A DNA stretch of 11,773 bases, from NCBI GenBank assembly GCA_003446335.1, contig DMAZ01000117.1, positions 1 to 11,773 of the forward strand, given 5' to 3'. The notes under the pieces are model-generated. The model was not told where the DNA came from, searched no databases, and worked only from the letters and a program-made list of their open reading frames with translations. The DNA is from Lachnospiraceae bacterium (lineage in GTDB: Bacteria; Bacillota_A; Clostridia; Lachnospirales; Lachnospiraceae). Of this stretch, positions 7,326 to 11,773 are shown one piece after another (positions within the stretch are counted from its first letter, which is position 1; every line of letters starts with the position of its first letter). Both the position numbers and the translations under genes were made by a program.

Positions 7326-7604
7326 TCAGATTTCCGCCATGAACATTTCATAATAATCATCCTCCCCCGTGAGAAGAGGCGAATTCTCACCTCCCCCGTT
7401 GGTGCTTCTTTTCATTGCCGCATACTCCTCTTCTCCCGCAGCGATCAGGTCCATAGCATACAGAGGATATCCATACTCTGTACTGAGACGGCAGAATTCT
7501 CCCACAGGGTTCTTACTGTTCTTTGTCTCCAGAAGTGCTTTTCTTACCGCCGGGTCCCTTCTTGCAAGACTTTTCAGTTCCGTCAAAACATCATTTACAC
7601 TCAT
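7326..7604 (-). CDS. Small uncharacterised protein, Nif11-leader-like pattern (92 residues)
   Basis: I do not recognise this protein with confidence. The ATG at 7604 is preceded by GGAGG at suitable spacing. Residues 1-60 (DVLTELKSLARRDPAVRKALLE, then EFCRLSTEYGYPL) recall the helical N-terminus of Nif11-like proteins, which includes peptide-natural-product leaders: a short helix, a 'DP..R..L' turn, then an aromatic 'GY' segment. The C-terminal 30 residues are different: STNGGGENSP, then an acidic aromatic end (GEDDYYEMFMAEI). No signal peptide or membrane segment is seen, and no modifying enzyme or exporter is in the window, so a precursor-peptide role is only a weak possibility. It starts 20 bases after a strong terminator, so expression probably depends on read-through or a promoter I could not find. 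Confidence 0.75.
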   Translation of the reverse strand: MSVNDVLTELKSLARRDPAVRKALLETKNSKNPVGEFCRLSTEYGYPLYAMDLIAAGEEEYAAMKRSTNGGGENSPLLTGEDDYYEMFMAEI

Positions 7605-7624
7605 TCCTTTTCCTCCTCTCCTTC

Positions 7625-7659
7625 AAAAAAAGCCAGGCCGACCGTTCCCGGCTGACCTG
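7625..7659 (-). terminator. Intrinsic terminator after the UPF0158 pair
   Basis: On the minus strand an 11-position stem (7659-7649 with 7644-7634, one A-C mismatch and two G-T pairs, loop GGAA) is followed by GC and seven T (7631-7625). It begins 9 bases after the stop codon of the second UPF0158 gene and ends 20 bases before the next start codon. Confidence 0.85.
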
Positions 7660-7668
7660 ACCCCATTG

Positions 7669-8094
7669 TCATTCTTCATACTCTATCTGATTTTCATCGC
7701 ACCACAGGCGGGCAATCTCGTCATAACATCCATTACGGAATTCCAGCCATTCCTCTTCCAGATCAAAAGCCTGCACCGACTGCTTGAAAAGTCTCTGTGC
7801 CGCATTTCCGTCTTCTTCAAGGACCCTGAACAGAGCGGATGCTTCCTCACTGTCCTCAAGCTGTTCGACGAAGTCCGCCATCATGGAAAACTCATCGATT
7901 TCGTATTCATTCGGAAGACTTATATATTCCCCGGGATTCTTCTCGATCGCCTTCTCCAAAGTTCTGTCACGGCTGATCCCGTAAATATTGTCCATCAGCA
8001 GGTGGACCTCTCCGGTCTTCGTATGGTAGAAGAACTGCGCTCCGGCATTTGCGTAAGTAATCCCGTCAATAACATCCTGAAGCTTTACTTTCAT
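7669..8094 (-). CDS. UPF0158 family protein (second of a tandem pair)
   Basis: This 141-residue acidic cytoplasmic protein matches family UPF0158, whose function is not known. Visible family features are the N-terminal 'LQDVIDGITYAN' helix and beta hairpin, 'YISLPNEYEIDEFSMMADFVEQL' in the middle, 'AAQRLFKQSVQAFDLEEEWLEFR', and the C-terminal 'EIARLWCDENQIEYE'. The ATG at 8094 is preferred: GGGAGG (8101-8106) lies 6 bases upstream, and the ATG overlaps the TGA of the previous gene by one base (TGATG), a sign of translational coupling. A TTG one codon earlier is a poorer choice. It resembles its upstream neighbour in layout and is likely its paralogue. A terminator follows at once, making this the last gene of the unit. 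Confidence 0.88.
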   Translation of the reverse strand: MKVKLQDVIDGITYANAGAQFFYHTKTGEVHLLMDNIYGISRDRTLEKAIEKNPGEYISLPNEYEIDEFSMMADFVEQLEDSEEASALFRVLEEDGNAAQRLFKQSVQAFDLEEEWLEFRNGCYDEIARLWCDENQIEYEE

Positions 8095-8591
8095 CAAAAT
8101 CCTCCCTTTCCGGTCTGTGGCCTGATTCCCTTCAGTCCGTTTTCCTTTGCCCAGTTCTCAGCAATTTTCATGCATATATCACATCGATACTGATCCCAGT
8201 TCTCCTGAAGGCCGCCGCTTCGGATCCTGCTCCGGAAGGAACGCATTGCTCCCGGCGACTGAAGCGTCCGGATCAGTTCAGCCTGGAGGCTTCTGTCACT
8301 CTGTATTTTCGCATAATTCATCATGAGCTGCATTTCATCTGCTGCCGTAAGAACGGGAATGGCAATATAATCTTCCGGACGTTCCTTAATATCCCTGTCC
8401 AGTTCCGGGTCGCTTACTCCCATAGCCGCAAATGCGCGATCAATCTTCAGGACGACTTCTTCATCTGACTTTTTATAATAATATTTACCGGTCCTGTTGG
8501 CAAATGCGATCGCATCCGCCACATCCTTAAGCTGTGCTTTTTTCTTTCTCTGAAAAAAATTGAACATATTTGTTATAAGTCTCCGTCTCAC
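8094..8591 (-). CDS. UPF0158-like protein (first of a tandem pair, divergent)
   Basis: This 165-residue protein has the same order of elements as the next gene: 'LKDVADAIAFANRTGKYYYKK', 'DYIAIPVLTAADEMQLMMNYAKI', 'PGAMRSFRSRIRSGGLQENWDQYR' and 'KIAENWAKENGL'. It differs in having a basic N-terminus (FFQRKKKAQ) and a short C-terminal extension (IRPQTGKGGF). The start is taken as GTG 8591, with GGAGGG (8597-8602) 5 bases upstream; an ATG eight codons later has poorly spaced Shine-Dalgarno support. Its function is unknown. It begins 35 bases after the PHP phosphatase-like gene and its stop overlaps the start of the second family member, so the two products may be made in matched amounts, perhaps as partners (inference). 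Confidence 0.8.
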   Translation of the reverse strand: MRRRLITNMFNFFQRKKKAQLKDVADAIAFANRTGKYYYKKSDEEVVLKIDRAFAAMGVSDPELDRDIKERPEDYIAIPVLTAADEMQLMMNYAKIQSDRSLQAELIRTLQSPGAMRSFRSRIRSGGLQENWDQYRCDICMKIAENWAKENGLKGIRPQTGKGGF

Positions 8592-8596
8592 CCATG

Positions 8597-8602
8597 CCCT
8601 CC
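8597..8602 (-). promoter_or_regulatory. Ribosome binding site for the GTG start at 8591
   Basis: GGAGGG lies 5 bases before the GTG and supports that start over the ATG at 8567, whose nearest purine-rich stretch is about 13 bases away. Confidence 0.6.
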
Positions 8603-8626
8603 GCTTTTTCTCCGGAGAGCTTTCCG

Positions 8627-9451
8627 CTAAAGGGTATCAAGAGCAATCTGCTCCCAGTGAACATTTCCCGATTCCTTCTTTGTCAGAATATTGGTGTGGG
8701 TAAATCCGCATTCTATTGCCTTCCGGACAGCCGCATCAAAAGCCCCGTTCAGAAGAGAGTAATGATGAGCATCTGAATTGATCAGTATTTCACCGCCGAA
8801 CTGCCTGAGGCTCTTCAGAAGGAACGTGTTCGGATAGAATTCTTTTTTCCTTCCCCTGTTGACGGCCCCGCAGTTGATCTCGAACGGAATCCCCTCCGAA
8901 ACGAGATATTCCATGGCTTCCAGGGCGTATCTTAAGTAGCGCGGATCCTCCTCGTCAAGGAAATGCATGGTATCGTTGAACCTTGTCACAAGATCAAAGT
9001 GTCCTACGAAGGTACAGTGAAGGCGGTCATAGACCCTGGCTTCGAGTTCATAATAAGCTTTCGCGAGCGCATAATAATCTCCACCGAAATACCGGAGGCA
9101 CAGTTCAGCCATGATCTCTTCTGTATTGTCGACCGACATGGGGATCTCGGTCTTTACATCAAGAAAGTGTGTAGAGCCGATCAGATAATCAGCATCATCG
9201 GCGCAGTGGGGATCATAGATATTATCCAGTTCCACTCCGCACAGGATTTCGATCCGGCTCCCGTACTTTTCGCGAAGTCTTTTGATCTCCCGATAATACT
9301 TATCGATATCCATATGAATATCCGGATCCATATGGCCTGAAAATCCGAGATGCCGAAAGCCCAGCATCAGTGCCTGCTGGACCTGTTCTTCGGCTGTACT
9401 TGTCCCATCGCAGAAAGTCGTGTGCGTATGGTAATTTGCAAGAAGAGGCAT
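8627..9451 (-). CDS. PHP-domain phosphoesterase, histidinol-phosphatase (HisK/HisJ) family
   Basis: This 274-residue protein has the complete PHP metal-binding set: YHTHTTFCDG (H8, H10), FSGH (H40), GVELD (E74), GSTHFL (H95), VGHFDL (H151) and INSDAHH (D227, H229). NCGAVNRGRKKEFYPN is typical of the HisK-type histidinol-phosphatase subfamily. These enzymes use a multi-metal centre to hydrolyse L-histidinol phosphate in histidine biosynthesis. Length and start fit the family, with AAAGGA 7 bases before the ATG. No other histidine genes are nearby; neighbours are a YfcE-type phosphoesterase (12 bases upstream) and UPF0158 genes. The physiological substrate could therefore be histidinol phosphate or another phosphoester. 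Fold and metal centre are secure; the substrate is less so. Confidence 0.9.
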   Translation of the reverse strand: MPLLANYHTHTTFCDGTSTAEEQVQQALMLGFRHLGFSGHMDPDIHMDIDKYYREIKRLREKYGSRIEILCGVELDNIYDPHCADDADYLIGSTHFLDVKTEIPMSVDNTEEIMAELCLRYFGGDYYALAKAYYELEARVYDRLHCTFVGHFDLVTRFNDTMHFLDEEDPRYLRYALEAMEYLVSEGIPFEINCGAVNRGRKKEFYPNTFLLKSLRQFGGEILINSDAHHYSLLNGAFDAAVRKAIECGFTHTNILTKKESGNVHWEQIALDTL

Positions 9452-9463
9452 AATTCAGTCCTT

Positions 9464-9952
9464 TCATCGGAAACGTTTTTTTATTATATCGATGCTGCCG
9501 TCATCATTAAAATCGATCAGCATGTAGGACTGGGTCTTCCATTCCAGACGCCCTTTCAGCGCACCCGGGTTCAGGAACATGATCCCATCTACTTCTCTCT
9601 CGAAATATTGATGTGTATGCCCGAATATGATCATATCACATTTTTTCTGCTTTGCCTGAAGCCGGATCCTGCCGATCCGAGGAACCCCGTAAAGATGACC
9701 GTGTGTCAAAAGGATCCGGTGAGGACCTTCACTGATGATCAGTTCATCCGGAAGTTCCCGTGATAGATAATAATCATTGTTCCCTCTGACAATATAGCAT
9801 GGAAGATCCCCTGCTGCCCGACGAAGCTCACCGGCTTTCATCTCAATATCTCCGGCCACGATTACAGCATACACATCCCTCTCCCGCTCAACTGCCTCTT
9901 TAAAATTTTCCAGAAAGCCATGTATATCGGAGCAGACCAGATATCTGTGCAC
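9464..9952 (-). CDS. YfcE/MJ0936-type metallophosphoesterase
   Basis: This 162-residue protein has all motifs of the small calcineurin-like phosphoesterases: SDIHG (D9, H11), GDIE (D35), RGNND (N58), LTHGH (H84) and GHTHQ (H112, H114), then NPGAL. These bind two metal ions and hydrolyse phosphomonoesters or phosphodiesters; family members such as YfcE act on simple phosphodiesters in vitro, but in vivo substrates are mostly unknown. The start is a GTG at 9952 with GGGGAGG 7 bases upstream. It is shorter than typical YfcE by about 20 residues but lacks no motif. It lies 20 bases after the XRE-HD gene and 12 before the PHP gene, so three phosphohydrolase-type proteins are probably co-expressed. 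Confidence 0.92.
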   Translation of the reverse strand: MHRYLVCSDIHGFLENFKEAVERERDVYAVIVAGDIEMKAGELRRAAGDLPCYIVRGNNDYYLSRELPDELIISEGPHRILLTHGHLYGVPRIGRIRLQAKQKKCDMIIFGHTHQYFEREVDGIMFLNPGALKGRLEWKTQSYMLIDFNDDGSIDIIKKRFR

Positions 9953-9972
9953 AGTACTACCTCCCCAACTGA

Positions 9973-10803
9973 TCAGAGAACATGCTTCAGGGTCTCCAGC
10001 ACGCTTTTCATGTGGTACTTGAGCAGGAATGCCGCAGTATAATATTCGGGATATTCATACTTGATATTATCCAGGATCGGGATAATATACTGCTCAGTCT
10101 CGTCTATGTAATTTGCCATTTTTTGTCTTGAGAAGGCCGTGGCCATGCCGGAAATGTTATTGCAGCGGTCCAGGCACTTGACAACGGAAGCGATCCTGTC
10201 GGACATGATCCTCTCATAATACTGGTCCTTGGACTCCTCCTTCGTCAATCCTTCCTGCTTTTCGTAGGAAAGCAGAAGAACAGCCTTTCTCGCATCTTCA
10301 CCGACAGGAAGGTCATCCGCATTCACCCCGCAGTCCTCCACAACATCGTGCAGAAGGCAGGCAGCGACCACTGAATCCTCGGCAACACCGACGGCAAAAG
10401 CATGACACGCCATCAGCAGGGGGTGATTAATATACGGAACCTTGTCCGCCCCCTTCCGGTATTGTCCCTCATGACACTTTTTCATGAACACAAGGGCTTC
10501 CGAAGTCTGCGTAAAATTCAATTCCTCCGCTTTTCGTTCGATGAAACGATACATATTGTCTTCTGAAAACATCCTGTCGTTCAACTGCCATCGGTTATGA
10601 ACAGGATCATTTTCTTCAAGCAGAAAACCGACACCGGTATTCAGTGCATGCGCAATCCCCGTCAACCTCTGCGTTTCGGGAATCTTTCTGTCTTCCTCCC
10701 AGGCCCTCACTTCATCCAATGTCACACCGATTCTTCTGGCAAATGCTAACTGACTCATCTTGATCTGAGATCTTCGATCCGAAATACGTTTCCCTATGCT
10801 CAC
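9973..10803 (-). CDS. XRE-family DNA-binding domain fused to a Mesh1/SpoT-like HD hydrolase domain
   Basis: Residues about 6-60 form an XRE/Cro-type helix-turn-helix (MSQLAFARRIGVTLDEVRAWE). After a linker, residues about 100-250 match the HD hydrolase domain of RelA/SpoT enzymes and small alarmone hydrolases: HEGQYRK (H111, R116, K117), PYINHP (H127), LLHDVVED (H152, D153, E156, D157) and DRCNN (D212, N216). The RKGADKVPYINHP spacing is like Mesh1 rather than SpoT. All expected metal and catalytic residues seem present, so hydrolysis of the 3'-pyrophosphate of (p)ppGpp, or of a related nucleotide, is plausible. No synthetase, TGS or ACT domain is present. The GTG start at 10803 has GGAGG 6 bases upstream. 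A DNA-binding domain on such a hydrolase suggests a regulator that senses an alarmone, or a hydrolase placed on DNA (inference). It heads the phosphohydrolase gene run, below an inverted repeat that could be its operator. Confidence 0.88.
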   Translation of the reverse strand: MSIGKRISDRRSQIKMSQLAFARRIGVTLDEVRAWEEDRKIPETQRLTGIAHALNTGVGFLLEENDPVHNRWQLNDRMFSEDNMYRFIERKAEELNFTQTSEALVFMKKCHEGQYRKGADKVPYINHPLLMACHAFAVGVAEDSVVAACLLHDVVEDCGVNADDLPVGEDARKAVLLLSYEKQEGLTKEESKDQYYERIMSDRIASVVKCLDRCNNISGMATAFSRQKMANYIDETEQYIIPILDNIKYEYPEYYTAAFLLKYHMKSVLETLKHVL

Positions 10804-10951
10804 TTTTTTCCTCCAGTCCGTCTATGCAACCTTTATAAGCAAGGGGGTGCCGAACTAAGGCCTGACTCCACTATAACAGCAGACAATATCTGCATATGTC
10901 TGCAGGATACAGTAGTGACATTGCCCAGCGCGACAGCCCCATCTACGTACA
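10804..10951 (-). promoter_or_regulatory. Intergenic region with 7-base inverted repeat, candidate operator
   Basis: This 148-base gap separates the acidic protein's stop from the XRE-HD gene. GCAGACA (10879-10885) and TGTCTGC (10897-10903) form an inverted repeat with an 11-base spacer, a size fitting a dimeric helix-turn-helix regulator. TATAGT (10874-10869 on the minus strand) just downstream could be a -10 box, but I found no good -35. No T-run follows the repeat, so it is not a clear terminator. Autoregulation by the XRE-HD protein is a guess. Confidence 0.4.
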
Positions 10952-11773
10952 TTATTTAGCATCCGGTCCCGGCATTATGATATCAAGAAAAATCCTGTTT
11001 ATTTCTTCCTCCCGATAATTGTTGTTCATATACTCACAAGCCACACGGTCAAGTACCGCAAATATCTTTCTGAGCCCTTCTCTTCGCACGAGACGGACCA
11101 GACTCCTCCTTACGCCCTGTGTCACCGGATCCTGGAAAAGGATCAGGGTATGATGTCTGTTCCCTATTTCACGGAACGCTCTGGAAAGCTCTTCCCCGGT
11201 GAATGAACCGTAAAGGCAGACTACACGGAATCCGTCTTCACACGCGTCCTGACGGAAATTGGCAAGTGCTGCGGACTCCTTTCCGTTTTTCCCGTCATCC
11301 TGCGGTTCGAGAACTACTTTGTAGTTCTCATATTTATTCCTGATACGATCCTGCTCTTCAATATCCGCGACACGGAACCCGAGCGATTCAAGAACATTCT
11401 TTACTCCTTCCGGTCCGAATGTCTCCCCGCTCGCCGGCCATGTGATAAATCCGGATCTTTCCGTTCCGTCTTTCGCTCCGGTGGCCATCTGATAATACTC
11501 GATGTATTTTTCATCAAAGTCGTCAAGGTAGTTTTCCATTGCGGGAAACTCCTCTCCGCTGGCTGTGTTCTCCTGCTCTTCCCCGGCCTCTTCTGTCCCC
11601 TCATCCGTGATTTCTTCCGCAGAGACTTTTTCTGCATCTTCACGAAAGGGCTCCTCTTCAACTGCTTCCTCAGCTCCTGCCTCTTCTTCGGATTCTTCAG
11701 AAGCCGCTGCCTCTGTCTCTTCCTCAGCTTCTTCTGCTTCAGAGACCACTGCCTCAGCCTCTTCCTCAGCTTC
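10952..11773 (-). CDS. Uncharacterised protein with acidic Glu/Ala-rich region (5' end outside window)
   Basis: The frame is open from the window edge to a TAA at 10952, giving 273 codons of the C-terminal part. Codons before the GTG at 11749 continue in the same Glu/Ala-rich style without a ribosome binding site, so the true start is outside. The first 100 or so visible residues are low-complexity and acidic (EEAEEE, SEESEEEAG, VEEEPF). They are followed by a globular domain of about 165 residues with alternating helices and strands: SGFITWPASGETFGPEGVKNVLESLGF, VVCLYGSFTGEELSRAF, HHTLILFQDPVTQGVRRSLVRLV, and a C-terminal KIFAVLDRVACEYMNNNYREEEINRIFLD. I do not recognise the family. No signal peptide or membrane segment appears in the visible part. 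The acidic region resembles the tail of the flavodoxin/PPOX fusion in composition, but the two proteins have no visible domain in common. Confidence 0.75.
   Translation of the reverse strand, partial: EAEEEAEAVVSEAEEAEEETEAAASEESEEEAGAEEAVEEEPFREDAEKVSAEEITDEGTEEAGEEQENTASGEEFPAMENYLDDFDEKYIEYYQMATGAKDGTERSGFITWPASGETFGPEGVKNVLESLGFRVADIEEQDRIRNKYENYKVVLEPQDDGKNGKESAALANFRQDACEDGFRVVCLYGSFTGEELSRAFREIGNRHHTLILFQDPVTQGVRRSLVRLVRREGLRKIFAVLDRVACEYMNNNYREEEINRIFLDIIMPGPDAK

Noticed and set aside
8095..8097. TTG at 8097 as start of the second UPF0158 gene
   Set aside because: The adjacent ATG at 8094 is better spaced from GGGAGG and is the stronger start codon.
8627..9451. Evidence of a histidine biosynthesis operon
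   Set aside because: Only the PHP protein points that way; none of the neighbouring genes belongs to the pathway.
10879..10903. Inverted repeat as a terminator of the right-edge gene
   Set aside because: Short stem, large spacer and no T-run on the minus strand.
11747..11749. GTG as the real start of the right-edge protein
   Set aside because: The same Glu/Ala-rich frame continues upstream to the window edge and no ribosome binding site is seen.

Overview
The window reads as a chromosomal segment of a Gram-positive, Clostridia-type bacterium, most likely a Lachnospiraceae-like member of the Bacillota. This taxonomic call is inference. It rests on strong AGGAGG/GGAGG ribosome binding sites, frequent GTG starts, moderate base composition, A/T-rich intrinsic terminators, and the family resemblance of the flavodoxin/PPOX and UPF0158 proteins. 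All eleven genes are on the minus strand, so transcription runs from high to low coordinates. No tRNA, rRNA, CRISPR array, insertion sequence or phage gene was seen.

Right part (11773 to 7669). An unrecognised protein with a Glu/Ala-rich acidic region enters from outside the window and ends at 10952. After a 148-base gap holding an inverted repeat comes a tight run of five genes. These are a fusion of an XRE-type DNA-binding domain to a Mesh1/SpoT-like HD hydrolase domain, a YfcE-type metallophosphoesterase, a PHP-family histidinol-phosphatase-like protein, and two tandem UPF0158 paralogues whose stop and start codons overlap. Gaps are 35 bases or less, which suggests one transcript. It closes at a strong hairpin terminator (7625-7659).

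Middle part (7604 to 4723). A 92-residue protein begins only 20 bases after that terminator. Next comes a recognisable promoter and an ~839-residue membrane protein. The latter has a long charged cytoplasmic coiled coil, one transmembrane helix, and an outer domain that follows the zinc carboxypeptidase (M14) fold. Every metal-binding and catalytic position I can align in that domain has been replaced, so it looks like a pseudopeptidase. A bidirectional-looking terminator follows.

Left part (4590 to 1). A promoter with a palindrome in its spacer drives a compact cassette: an acyl carrier protein, an AMP-forming acyl ligase that starts on the base after the carrier's stop codon, and a flavodoxin-like plus pyridoxamine-oxidase-like fusion protein. 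The fusion protein carries a disordered acidic tail of more than 620 residues that runs off the window. The first two are expected to activate an acyl group and load it on the carrier; the role of the flavoprotein is unknown.

The most striking observations are the dead M14 ecto-domain, the flavoprotein with its giant repeat-bearing acidic tail, and the DNA-binding alarmone-hydrolase-like fusion. Three separate proteins in under 12 kb carry long acidic low-complexity segments, which looks like a theme of this genome.
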